A stretch of DNA of 64,000 bases, taken from Mitsuaria sp. PDC51 (GTDB lineage Bacteria > Pseudomonadota > Gammaproteobacteria > Burkholderiales > Burkholderiaceae_C). The translations under genes were made by a program, and so were the position numbers. The notes beneath the pieces are model-generated. The model did no database searches. It worked only from the letters and a program-made list of their open reading frames with translations, and had not been told where the DNA came from. Shown here one piece after another: positions 42,038 through 50,147 of this stretch. The first letter of the stretch is position 1; the number at the start of each line of letters is the position of its first letter. The stretch covers positions 372,001-436,000 of the forward strand of contig NZ_FOZE01000002.1 in assembly GCF_900113225.1 (NCBI RefSeq), read 5' to 3'.

Positions 42038-43000
42038 TCACCGCCGGCGCAGTTCGCGCATGCCGGGCAAGGTCGGGATGACCTCGCGCATCACTTGCTG
42101 GAACGCGCGCAGCCGGGCCGGCTGCAGGCGGCGCGACGGATACACGAGCGAGATCGGCAGCGGCGTCGCGCACCAGTCCGGCAGCAGCCGCACCAGGCGC
42201 CCTTGCGCGAGGTCGTCGATGACCGCCCATTGCGAGACCAGCGCCAGGCCCAGGCCGCGCCGCGCGGACTCGATCAAGGCAAACAGGCTGTCCGTGCCCA
42301 GCCGGGGCCGGAAGCCGATGTGCAGGCTCGCGTCGCCCGTCGCCGCGCGCAGGTCGATGCCGTCCCGGTAGAAGGCCAGCAGCGCCAGCCAGGGCTGCGC
42401 GCCGAGCAGCGCCGCGATCTCCTCCGGTGTCTTCCGGTCCAGGCCCTTGGGCAGCTTCTTCGCGAGCGACGGCGCGGCCACCAGCACCCGCGGGACCTCC
42501 GCCAGCTGCGTGGCGATCAGATTAGGCTGGCTGATCTCGCCCACGAGCAGGGAGCAGTCGACGTTCTCCCGGCTGAAGTCCGGCAACTGGTCCTGCAGCA
42601 TCCATTCGACGGACACCCGCGGATGGCGCTTCAGGAAGGCGGCCAGCGGCTCGATCAGCTGGCTCTGCCCGAAGGCATGCGGCACCCGCAGCCGCAGCGT
42701 GCCGGAGAGCTCCTCGCCGCCGTCGAGCTCCTCGGCCAGCGTCTGCCAGCCATCGATCAGTTCCTGCGCCTGCGCGGCGCAGCGCTCGCCCTCCTCGGTC
42801 AGGCGCAGGCCGCGCGTCGAGCGCTCCACCAGCCGCGCGCCGAGCAGCGATTCGAGCATCTGCACCCGGCGGCTGACCGTCGGCTGGGTGGTCGCGAGCT
42901 GCAGCGCCGCCGCGGAGAAACTGCCCGCCTCCGCGACACGGAGGAAGGTCTGCAGCAGTGCGAGGCGGTCCTGGCCGCCGTCCCGGACAAGGTCTTTCAT
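42038..43000 (-). CDS. LysR-family transcriptional regulator
   Basis: 320 aa, ATG 43000. The helix-turn-helix is LLQTFLRVAEAGSFSAAALQLATTQPTVSRRVQMLE, followed by LGARLVERSTRGLRLTEEG. The C-terminal effector domain resembles the PBP2 fold seen in the CrgA/aldehyde-type LysR group. It is divergent from an MFS transporter (start 43149), and the 148-bp gap contains a perfect LysR-type palindrome 11 bp from its own start. It most likely regulates that transporter and itself; the inducer is unknown. Confidence 0.9.
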   Translation of the reverse strand: MKDLVRDGGQDRLALLQTFLRVAEAGSFSAAALQLATTQPTVSRRVQMLESLLGARLVERSTRGLRLTEEGERCAAQAQELIDGWQTLAEELDGGEELSGTLRLRVPHAFGQSQLIEPLAAFLKRHPRVSVEWMLQDQLPDFSRENVDCSLLVGEISQPNLIATQLAEVPRVLVAAPSLAKKLPKGLDRKTPEEIAALLGAQPWLALLAFYRDGIDLRAATGDASLHIGFRPRLGTDSLFALIESARRGLGLALVSQWAVIDDLAQGRLVRLLPDWCATPLPISLVYPSRRLQPARLRAFQQVMREVIPTLPGMRELRRR

Positions 43001-43010
43001 GGGGCGCTTT

Positions 43011-43025
43011 ATACGCCGGGCGTAT
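43011..43025. promoter_or_regulatory. LysR box (T-N11-A palindrome)
   Basis: ATACGCCGGGCGTAT is a 7-bp perfect inverted repeat around one central base and contains T-N11-A, the consensus for LysR-type regulator sites. It lies in the lysR/MFS divergent promoter, 11 bp before the lysR start and 124 bp before the transporter start. Confidence 0.65.
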
Positions 43026-43148
43026 GGCCGCTGTGCATGCGGGGCCGGTTCCGCGGGCGGGCGCCGATCCGAAGAATGCGAGGCATCGCGGGGCCGGCGC
43101 GCCGCCGCCCACCGATTCCCGCTTCCTCGTTACCCTTCCGGAGTTGCC

Positions 43149-44390
43149 ATGTCTGCCCTGCCGCTGACTTCGCCCTCGACACCCACCGTGACAACGACCT
43201 CGACCGCCTCGCCGCCGGATGCCGGCGCAACGCCCTCGGCGCCGCTGATCGTCCTGCTGGCCGCATCGGCCGGCCTGGGCGCCGCGTCGCTCTACTACAG
43301 CCAGCCGATCCTGGCCCCGCTGGCCGAGGATCTGCACGCCTCCACCGGCGGCATCGGCGCGGTGCCGATGCTCACTCAGCTCGGCTACGCCGCCGGCATC
43401 CTGCTGCTGACGCCGCTGGGCGACCGCTTCGACCGCCGCCGCGTGATCCTCACCAAGTTCGTGCTGCTGATCGCGACCCTGCTGATGAGCGGCTTCGCAC
43501 CGGGCTTCGCGCCCTTCCTGGTCGCCAGCGCGCTGCTCGGACTGACGGCGACGCTGGCGCAGGACGTCGTGCCGATGGCCGCGGCGCTGAGCCCGGCCGA
43601 GCACCGGGGGCGCATCGTCGGCCAGGTGATGACCGGGCTGCTGCTGGGCATCCTGCTGTCGCGCGTGATGAGCGGCGTCATCGCGGACCTGCTGGGCTGG
43701 CGCTGGGTCTATGGCTTGGCGGCGCTGGCCCTGACCGTCGCGGGCCTGGCGAGCTGGCGCTGGCTGCCGTCCTCGCCGCCGGCGATGCGCACGACGTATG
43801 GCGGCCTGCTGCGCTCGCTGGGCGGCTTGTGGCGCACCTGGCCGACGCTGCGCCGCGCCGCGATCGCGCAGGGCTTGCTGGCCGTCGCCTTCAGCGCGTT
43901 CTGGTCGACGCTGGCGGTGATGCTGCATGCGCGCTTCGGGCTGGGCAGCGCGGTCTCGGGCGCTTTCGGCCTGGCCGGCGCGGCGGGCGCGCTGGCCGCG
44001 CCGCTGGCCGGCCGCATCGCCGACCGGCGCGGTCCCGGCGTGGTGACGCGGCTCGGCGCCCTGCTGGTGGTGCTGTCGTTCGCGGCGATGTCGGTCACCG
44101 CCTGGCTGGACCGTAGCGCGGCGATCGCCGTGCTGGTGGTGCTGGCCATCGTCTTCGACTTCGGCGTGCAGGCCGCGCTGGTCGCGCACCAGACCATCGT
44201 CTACAGCCTGGACCCGGCCGCGCGCAGCCGCCTGAATGCGCTGCTGTTCACCGGCATGTTCATCGGCATGGCGACCGGCGCCGCGCTCGGCAGCCTGCTG
44301 CTGGCGCACTGGGGCTGGCTGGGCGTGACCGGCCTGGCGACGGTCGCGAGCGCCGCGGCGCTGGTCGTGCGGCTCACGGCTGACGAGTGA
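43149..44390 (+). CDS. MFS drug/metabolite efflux transporter
   Basis: 413 aa from ATG 43149. After a Ser/Thr/Pro tail of about 30 residues come 12 TM helices. Signatures: LYYSQPILAPLAEDL in helix 1, TPLGDRFDRRRVIL (loop 2-3 motif A), and GLTATLAQDVVPMAAAL in helix 4-5. This matches the arabinose-polymer/NepI-like DHA1 group of small-molecule exporters. It is divergent from a LysR gene and is its probable target. It ends 34 bp before the stop of the opposing TerD-like gene. Confidence 0.88.
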   Translation: MSALPLTSPSTPTVTTTSTASPPDAGATPSAPLIVLLAASAGLGAASLYYSQPILAPLAEDLHASTGGIGAVPMLTQLGYAAGILLLTPLGDRFDRRRVILTKFVLLIATLLMSGFAPGFAPFLVASALLGLTATLAQDVVPMAAALSPAEHRGRIVGQVMTGLLLGILLSRVMSGVIADLLGWRWVYGLAALALTVAGLASWRWLPSSPPAMRTTYGGLLRSLGGLWRTWPTLRRAAIAQGLLAVAFSAFWSTLAVMLHARFGLGSAVSGAFGLAGAAGALAAPLAGRIADRRGPGVVTRLGALLVVLSFAAMSVTAWLDRSAAIAVLVVLAIVFDFGVQAALVAHQTIVYSLDPAARSRLNALLFTGMFIGMATGAALGSLLLAHWGWLGVTGLATVASAAALVVRLTADE

Positions 44391-44424
44391 GGCGCCTGGC
44401 GGGGCAAGCACCCCGCGTCTCTCG

Positions 44425-46497
44425 TCAGAGGAAGGCGGCGCGGATCTCGTCGAGGGCCAGCGGCACGATGCCTTCATCGACGCTGAAGATCGTGCGGGCC
44501 TGTTCGCGCTGCTGCACCCGTTCTCCGCGAGCCCGGACGTGCAGATCGAACAGCGTGTACAGATCCGGCCGGATGGTCTCGTGCATCGCGCGCAGCATCT
44601 GCGAGATGCGGCCGTGGTTGCCCGGCACCGCGTTGTGCCAATGGGGATGCTCGGTCAGCGCCAGATCCGCCCAGAGCATCTGGTGGCGTTCGAGATCCAG
44701 GATCAGTGGCAGACAGATCTTCGTGTTGGCGCTGATGTCGATCTTGTCGACCACCGTCCGGGCATCGAAGGCCTCGCCCGAGCCGGGATGACGCCGCGAC
44801 ATCCAACCGGCGAAGCATTCCGGCAGGTCGCAATAGGCCTGGGCCGTGTAGCTGTTGATGCACATCACGACGAAACGCGCGCCCCGCTGATGCACCTTCG
44901 GGAGATCCAGGTCGATGAACTCCGCCGCGCCCTGTGGCGCGTCGACGATGTCGCCGCTGTGCACGCCGTAGCCCCCCGTCCCGCGCAAGTTGTAGAAGCC
45001 GAGGGCCTCGACGAGCCGGTATTCGCTGTCGAACATGGCCGCGGACAGGTCGATGTCGGTGCGGCCGCGGCCGTTCTTCCACCACAGGAAGAAGCGCAAG
45101 GTTTCTCCCGTGGGCAAGGGCACGCGGCTCCCGCGCGCGAGCGTGCGCAGCGACTTGGAGGCGCTGCGCTGCGCCAACGGGATCATGTAGTTGCGCAGCG
45201 CCGGATCGATGTAGCTCGGGCCGAGCGGCGCCAGCTCGGCGAACCGTGCCAGCAGGGCCTGCTCACAGGCGTCGACGATGGTGGCGGCCAGCGCCTGCGG
45301 CACGGCAGGCCTCCGGTCCGCGATCGAGAAGATCTTCGACATCTCGCCTTTGGGCGTGAACGCGCGGATCGCCGGCGGCGCCGCGCGATGCCGGAAATGC
45401 GTCATGACCTGAAGCAGCACGGGCGTCGACACGCGCGGCGCGAGCGTCGCGAAGCGGACCGCCAGTTCCGGCGTGGCGGCAGGCGAGCGCAGCAGGACGT
45501 CGAGCTTGCGCGCGTACTCGCCGGGGCGCTCCGCCAACCGGGCCGCGGCGGTGGCGACATCGCCCGTCGCGAGCGCGCGCTCGACGCCGCTGGCCCAATT
45601 CGGAGGCGCCGTGTCGTTGCGCAATTGCTGGAAGGCCTCGTGCGCCTGCGGGAAGCGCTCGGCGAACTCGCCAGGATGCAGCCGCTCGCCCAATCGCTTC
45701 CAGGGCTCACGCCAGCGCATCATGTCCTCGACCGGACGGTGCATGCCCTCCAGGGCCTGGAGGATCAGCTTGCGCCAGGCGCGCCCCATGCGGCCAAAGC
45801 GCGTTGGCGCCGCCAGCGACGCATCGCCTTCGAAGAGCGAGACCGCGACGCGCAGCAGGTCGGTGGCAGTCCCGCACTGCGTCAGCAGGAAGGCGTTGGC
45901 GCGCTCACCCGGCACTTCCCGCAGCAGCATGGCGGCCACCAGCGCGAGGTTTTCCTTGAAGGGGAACTTCGCGGGCAAGAGGCGGAAGATGCCCTCGCGA
46001 TACTGGCGGATGAACCAGGTCACATCCTCGCGATCCTGCTGCGACAGCGAAGTGGGTGCGCCCGCCAGCTGGGTGAAGATCCGTTCGAACTCCTCCGGAC
46101 TGCCCAGATCGAGCACGCGCGGCCGCTGGCCTTCGAGCGCCGCTTCACGGCGCGGCTCGTCATCCGGCAAGCGGCTGTGCGTGAGGTAGTGATGGATCGC
46201 GTTGAGGAACAGCTCCGCGTCCGACGCCGCCATCACCTGGTCAGGAAAGCCGGGATAGAACGGCCGGTGCGCCTGATGCGCGCCTGTGAGCTGGTGAAGC
46301 TCGCGAAGAAGATCGCGCGACACCGACGCAAGCCGCGACGCGTCGAGCGTGGCGAGGCGCGCGGACAGCGCTTCAGACATGACGTAGCCCAGCCCCGTCA
46401 ACTCCTTCTGAAGCGTGGCGAGCTGCGTGGACGTCGCCGCCCCTTCGCCGGCGGCCACATGCAGCTTCGATCGACGGCGGACAAAGATGGCGTGCAA
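44425..46497 (-). CDS. Large TerD-domain-like protein (MXAN_6230/SCO0854-like)
   Basis: 690 aa, TTG start at 46497 with a strong GGGGAGGGGA ribosome site. The N-terminal third opens AIFVRRRSKLHV and GLGYVMSEAL, and the central region is helical (VPGERANAFLLTQCGTATDLLRVAVSLFEGD). The C-terminal part resembles TerD/CABP folds: TLRFFLWWKNGRGRTDIDLSAAMFDSEY, SGDIVDAPQGAAEFIDLDL and RFVVMCINSYTAQAY. TerD-type proteins bind calcium and act in tellurite/phage/stress responses. I recall actinobacterial and myxobacterial relatives carrying a RING domain; no RING cysteine pattern is visible here. No terABC genes are adjacent. An intrinsic terminator sits in its 5' leader. Confidence 0.65.
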   Translation of the reverse strand: MHAIFVRRRSKLHVAAGEGAATSTQLATLQKELTGLGYVMSEALSARLATLDASRLASVSRDLLRELHQLTGAHQAHRPFYPGFPDQVMAASDAELFLNAIHHYLTHSRLPDDEPRREAALEGQRPRVLDLGSPEEFERIFTQLAGAPTSLSQQDREDVTWFIRQYREGIFRLLPAKFPFKENLALVAAMLLREVPGERANAFLLTQCGTATDLLRVAVSLFEGDASLAAPTRFGRMGRAWRKLILQALEGMHRPVEDMMRWREPWKRLGERLHPGEFAERFPQAHEAFQQLRNDTAPPNWASGVERALATGDVATAAARLAERPGEYARKLDVLLRSPAATPELAVRFATLAPRVSTPVLLQVMTHFRHRAAPPAIRAFTPKGEMSKIFSIADRRPAVPQALAATIVDACEQALLARFAELAPLGPSYIDPALRNYMIPLAQRSASKSLRTLARGSRVPLPTGETLRFFLWWKNGRGRTDIDLSAAMFDSEYRLVEALGFYNLRGTGGYGVHSGDIVDAPQGAAEFIDLDLPKVHQRGARFVVMCINSYTAQAYCDLPECFAGWMSRRHPGSGEAFDARTVVDKIDISANTKICLPLILDLERHQMLWADLALTEHPHWHNAVPGNHGRISQMLRAMHETIRPDLYTLFDLHVRARGERVQQREQARTIFSVDEGIVPLALDEIRAAFL

Positions 46498-46523
46498 GGT
46501 CGTCCCCTCCCCGGGCGCTCCGG

Positions 46524-46552
46524 AAAAAACAACGCCTGCCGGGCGGCAGGCG
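46524..46552 (-). terminator. Intrinsic terminator/attenuator before the TerD-like gene
   Basis: On the minus strand a perfect 8-bp stem (CGCCTGCC/GGCAGGCG, 4-nt loop) is followed by TTGTTTTTT. It lies 117 bp after the NTF2-like gene stop and only 27 bp before the TTG start of the TerD-like gene, so it either ends the upstream transcript or attenuates the downstream gene. Confidence 0.8.
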
Positions 46553-46669
46553 AAGGGCGGAAAGCGGAGGCTCTAGATCAGTGGAAGAGAAGGAAGAACC
46601 CCCATAGCCGCGCCGCGACCTTATCACGGGTGCCCGCCCCTTCGCCAATACCGCCTCTCGCGGGCCCGA

Positions 46670-47008
46670 TCAGTCTCCGCGACCGAGGTAGGCCCGGATC
46701 GCGCTGATGCGGCCTTCGTCGTCAAAGTCCAGTACGTCGACCACGAACAGCTCGATGTGCCCGTCGACGACGATGCGCAGCTCGCCAGCGACGGAGCGGT
46801 CGCCTTCGAGCACGCGAAGCACGTCAATGCGGATCGACGCCGCGGATTCGAAGTTCTTGCGCGTCTCGGCGATCGCGGCATCGCGGCCCTTCACCGAAAG
46901 GTTCCAGTCGCGCAGCGTCACCTCGGGCGCGAGCATCGCGGCGATGCCGTCCAGGTCCTTCGCTTCGTAGCGGCGCAGGTAGTCGATGAAGATGGCTTGC
47001 AGGCTCAT
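46670..47008 (-). CDS. SnoaL/NTF2-like protein
   Basis: 112 aa from ATG 47008. Compact NTF2 fold: an N-terminal helix (SLQAIFIDYLRRYEAKDLDGIAAML), then strands around VTLRDWNLSVKGRDAAIAETRKNF, ELRIVVDGHIELFVVDVLDFDDEGRISAIRAYLGRGD. Members bind or isomerise small hydrophobic molecules, and many act as polyketide cyclases or stress proteins. It is 83 bp downstream of the glycolipid-binding-like gene and could be co-transcribed with it. Confidence 0.82.
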   Translation of the reverse strand: MSLQAIFIDYLRRYEAKDLDGIAAMLAPEVTLRDWNLSVKGRDAAIAETRKNFESAASIRIDVLRVLEGDRSVAGELRIVVDGHIELFVVDVLDFDDEGRISAIRAYLGRGD

Positions 47009-47091
47009 GAGGGGGTGTCGGACGGAAGGCAAGGAAGGCTGGCGCCAGGGCCGGCCCGGATCGCGGCGCATTGTGGCGCGAAGCGGCTGGC

Positions 47092-47667
47092 TCACACGCG
47101 ACGGAACAGTCCCGGGTAGTCCACCACCAGGCCGTGCCCGTCGACCTCCAGGTCCGCGGTGAAGCCGGACCCATCCAGCGACTCGAAGCGATAGCGCCGC
47201 TCATCGAGCCGCCTATAGGCCTGAGCCTGGGGTCGCACGGTCAACGCGGTGCCATCGACCCACGCCATGCGGAACTCGCGCCGCTCGCCAACCGCCAGGG
47301 ACACGCGCCGGATCGGAAAGCTGTTGGTGAACGGCGTGGGCCAGATGTCGATGTCGAGGCAGCCCTCCAGCGCGGGGAGCGCCGCGCCGCGGTCATCGGT
47401 CCAGTGCCCCTGCCCATCGGTGGCGAGGCCCATCGTTCGTGCGGCGACACCCTCCCCGCCGATCAGCGACAGCGCCGCATCGCGCAGGCACCACTGCGCG
47501 TCCCAGCTCAAGCGGTAATGGAGGCGGAACGGTCCGCGCTCGTCGTCGATCGCAACGACCAGCCCGTCGGCCTGCCCCTCCGAGAGGCGCAGATGTTCGA
47601 TGCCGACGTCAGGATGCGAAGCGCTCCAGCTCGGGATCCAGCAAACGGTGCGGGGGATGGGCAACAT
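47092..47667 (-). CDS. Putative glycolipid-binding protein (DUF1089 family)
   Basis: 191 aa; ATG 47667 gives the expected family length, while the frame's upstream extension overlaps the neighbouring VOC gene. Signatures: FRLHYRLSWDAQWCLRDAAL, ALEGCLDIDIWPTPFTNSFPIRRVSL, FRMAWVDGTALTV and GLVVDYPGLFRRV at the C-terminus, all strongly conserved in the family. The fold is an antiparallel barrel whose ligand is only predicted. Cytoplasmic. Cluster context (VOC, NTF2-like) suggests small-molecule handling. Confidence 0.85.
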   Translation of the reverse strand: MLPIPRTVCWIPSWSASHPDVGIEHLRLSEGQADGLVVAIDDERGPFRLHYRLSWDAQWCLRDAALSLIGGEGVAARTMGLATDGQGHWTDDRGAALPALEGCLDIDIWPTPFTNSFPIRRVSLAVGERREFRMAWVDGTALTVRPQAQAYRRLDERRYRFESLDGSGFTADLEVDGHGLVVDYPGLFRRV

Positions 47668-47716
47668 GTCGGCTCCTGTCCCTGGCTGGGCAATCGACGT
47701 GCGAGAGCCGCTCGGG

Positions 47717-48124
47717 TCAATCCCGCGAGGGCGCCGGCGGCGAATGGCAGGCCACGCACAGCTTGTTCCCGTCGGGATCGCGGAAGTAGGCGCCGTAGTA
47801 GTGCTCGTGATATTCCGGGCGCAGGCCTGGCGCACCTTCGCAGCGGCCGCCGTGCGCAAGCGCCGCCGCGTGGGCCGCATCGACCATCACGCGCGAGTCG
47901 GCCATGAAGGCGGTCATCTGCCCGTTGCCCGCGGCGTGCGCCATGCCGTCGAAAGGACGCCCGATGAGGAAGAGCGGCCGCGGCCCCGGAACCGACTGCC
48001 AGCCGGCCCAAGGCCGCGTGGGATCGCAGAAGCGCTGCGGTAGCCCGAGCGCCGCCATCAGCGGCGTGTAGAACGCGAGCGACCGGTCGAAATCGCCGAC
48101 GCCGATGAACACGTGCGAGAACAT
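47717..48124 (-). CDS. VOC/glyoxalase-like protein
   Basis: 135 aa, ATG 48124. The vicinal-oxygen-chelate pattern is FSHVFIGVGDFDRSLAFYTPLMAALGL (betaalphabeta with first-position His), AGNGQMTAFMA, and GAYFRDPDGNKLCVA with the terminal metal/acid region. It may be a dioxygenase, glyoxalase or resistance-type protein; the active-site set is not enough to choose. It is 13 bp from the LysE gene stop and is probably transcribed with it. Confidence 0.85.
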   Translation of the reverse strand: MFSHVFIGVGDFDRSLAFYTPLMAALGLPQRFCDPTRPWAGWQSVPGPRPLFLIGRPFDGMAHAAGNGQMTAFMADSRVMVDAAHAAALAHGGRCEGAPGLRPEYHEHYYGAYFRDPDGNKLCVACHSPPAPSRD

Positions 48125-48137
48125 GGCGGTGCCGCGC

Positions 48138-48803
48138 TTACTGCGTCCGCCCGCGCCAGCCGAGGAGGCTCACGCCCAGCGCCACGAAGCACGCGCCGAA
48201 GCTGCGGTTCATGACCTTCACGCGGCGCGGGGACGCCAGGCCGCGGCGCAGCGCGCGGGCCAGCACGACGTAGAAGCCATGCGCCAGCACGGCGCACAGC
48301 GAGAAGGTCACCGTCAGCACGACGAAGTCGCGCATCGCCGTCTCCGGGTGATTCATGAATTGCGGAAACAGCGCGGTGAAGAACAGGATCGCCTTGGGAT
48401 TCGTGAGCGCGACCAGGATGCCGCGCAGGAACAGCGCCCGGCGCGAGAGCCCCGCCGTTTCGGCCGCGGCCGCGTCGCCGTCCGCGATCGAGGCCATGCG
48501 CTCGCCCTGGCGCCATTGCTTGATGCCGAGCCAGATCAGGTAGCAGGCGCCCAGCAGCTTGACGACGAGGAAGGCCTTGGCCGAGGTGCTGAGCAGCACG
48601 CCCAGCCCGGCCGTCGTCGCGGCGGACACCGCCAGCAGCCCGATCGCATTGCCCAGCGAGCCGACCATCGCGCGCCGCGGCCCGACGCTGAGCGAGTTCG
48701 AGATCGCCATCAGCACGGCCGGTCCCGGCGTGAAGGTGACGAACAGCGCCACGCTGACAAAGCCCAACCAAGCGGTCACATCCACGACGAACTCCCAGCG
48801 CAC
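48138..48803 (-). CDS. LysE/RhtB-family exporter
   Basis: 221 aa starting at GTG 48803; a slightly later start would also keep the first helix. Six TM helices. The family signature is VALFVTFTPGPAVLMAISNSLSVGPRRAM in helix 1-2 and the loop GNAIGLLAVS. LysE/RhtB proteins export amino acids such as homoserine, threonine or lysine. It is divergent from the VOC gene at 48882, with a 78-bp gap serving both promoters. Confidence 0.88.
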   Translation of the reverse strand: MRWEFVVDVTAWLGFVSVALFVTFTPGPAVLMAISNSLSVGPRRAMVGSLGNAIGLLAVSAATTAGLGVLLSTSAKAFLVVKLLGACYLIWLGIKQWRQGERMASIADGDAAAAETAGLSRRALFLRGILVALTNPKAILFFTALFPQFMNHPETAMRDFVVLTVTFSLCAVLAHGFYVVLARALRRGLASPRRVKVMNRSFGACFVALGVSLLGWRGRTQ

Positions 48804-48881
48804 GACACAGCGGCTATGTTAACGGCGGCGTTCTCGCAGCTAGGATCGCCCGATCGATTGACCCTCGAGCGGGAGTGCTCC

Positions 48882-49295
48882 ATGCGATCGCTGTTCCACC
48901 TGGCCTATCACGTGCGCGACCTCGCCGATGCCCGCGCCTTCTATGGCGACGTGCTCGGCTGCGAGGAAGGCCGCAGCACCGACACCTGGGTCGATTTCGA
49001 CTTCTTCGGCCATCAGATCTCGCTGCACCTGGGCGAGCCGTTCAAGACCGGCAACACCGGCAAGGTCGGCGATCACCTGGTCCCGATGCCGCACCTGGGC
49101 GTGATCCTGCGCATGCCCGAGTGGCGCGCGCTCGCGGACCGGCTGGAGGCGCGCGGCATCGAGTTCGTGCTCAAGCCCAGCATCCGCTTCGCCGGCCAGC
49201 CGGGCGAGCAGGCGACGATGTTCTTCCTCGACCCCTCGGGCAATCCGATCGAGATCAAGGGCTTCGCGTCGACGGACGGCATCTTCGCCACCTGA
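48882..49295 (+). CDS. VOC/glyoxalase-like dioxygenase-family protein
   Basis: 137 aa from ATG 48882 (GGGAG upstream). FHLAYHVRDLADARAFYGDVLGCEEGRS is the first VOC half, with metal-ligand His. WVDFDFFGHQISLHL supplies a second ligand and FFLDPSGNPIEIKGF the third (Glu). The full H-H-E set is present, so it should be an active metal enzyme. Not a paralogue in detail of the gene at 47717. It is followed by a TlpA-type gene 35 bp downstream. Confidence 0.88.
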   Translation: MRSLFHLAYHVRDLADARAFYGDVLGCEEGRSTDTWVDFDFFGHQISLHLGEPFKTGNTGKVGDHLVPMPHLGVILRMPEWRALADRLEARGIEFVLKPSIRFAGQPGEQATMFFLDPSGNPIEIKGFASTDGIFAT

Positions 49296-49330
49296 TCGAT
49301 GAGCGGCCCGCAATGTCCCGGAGGGACGCG

Positions 49331-50134
49331 ATGAGCGATGCCGTCGCGATCGGCCCCCTGGTCCTGCCGTGGACCTTCGTCCATCTGTGCATCGCGGTCG
49401 CGGTGTCGAGCGCCGTGGCCACGGTGCTTGCCCGCCGGCGGCAGCTGGATGCCGGGCCGCTGCTCTGGCGATGCCTGCTCGTCGCATTGCTGTTCGCGCG
49501 GCTGGGCTTCCTCTATCAATACAAGGAGCTCTATGTCGAGCATCCTCTGAGCGTCTTCAACCTCCGTGATGGCGGCTGGTCGCCCGAGATCGGGATCATC
49601 GCGATGTGGATGTACGCGACCTACCGGTTGAGGAACGCGCCGGGCTTGCGCGTGCCGGCGACGGTGCCGCTGGCGATCGGGACGGCGCTGATCGTCGCGG
49701 GGCAGATCCAGCTCGCGCTGCAGCCCGCTTCCGCGCCGCTGCCGGCGCTCCAGTTCACGCAGTTGAACGGCGAGCGCCTGGATCTCGCCGCGCGCGATGG
49801 CAAGCCCGTCCTCGTCAACCTGTGGGCGACCTGGTGCGGGCCCTGCGTGCGTGAGATGCCGATGCTCGCGCAGGCGCAGCGCGATCGCCCCGACGTGCGC
49901 TTCGTGTTCATCAACCAGGGCGAGGACGCGCCCCATGTCGCCAAGTGGCTGAGCGCTCAGCGCCTCACGATGGACAACGTCGCCATCGATGAACGGCGCC
50001 AGGCGAGCGCGACCTTCCAGCAGGCGGGTTATCCGACGACGCTGCTCTTCGATGCATCCGGCCGCCTGGTGGCCAAGCGCACCGGCGAGTTGTCGGAGCC
50101 TGCCCTTCAGGCGATGCTGACGCGGCTGCGCTGA
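49331..50134 (+). CDS. Membrane-anchored TlpA-type thioredoxin with Lgt-like N-terminal segment
   Basis: 267 aa; ATG 49331 lies behind GGAGGGA and is preferred over the ATG at 49313. The N-terminal 115 residues have three to four hydrophobic helices (WTFVHLCIAVAVSSAVATVL, LLVALLFARLGFLYQY, IGIIAMWMYATYRL, VPLAIGTALIVAGQI) similar to the core of prolipoprotein diacylglyceryl transferase. The C-terminal 145 residues are a thioredoxin domain with LWATWCGPCVREMPML (CGPC active site) and GYPTTLLFDASGRLV (cis-Pro). It should reduce or isomerise disulfides of periplasmic proteins. Such fusions occur in Burkholderiales. Confidence 0.88.
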   Translation: MSDAVAIGPLVLPWTFVHLCIAVAVSSAVATVLARRRQLDAGPLLWRCLLVALLFARLGFLYQYKELYVEHPLSVFNLRDGGWSPEIGIIAMWMYATYRLRNAPGLRVPATVPLAIGTALIVAGQIQLALQPASAPLPALQFTQLNGERLDLAARDGKPVLVNLWATWCGPCVREMPMLAQAQRDRPDVRFVFINQGEDAPHVAKWLSAQRLTMDNVAIDERRQASATFQQAGYPTTLLFDASGRLVAKRTGELSEPALQAMLTRLR

Positions 50135-50147
50135 GAGAGTCGGCATC

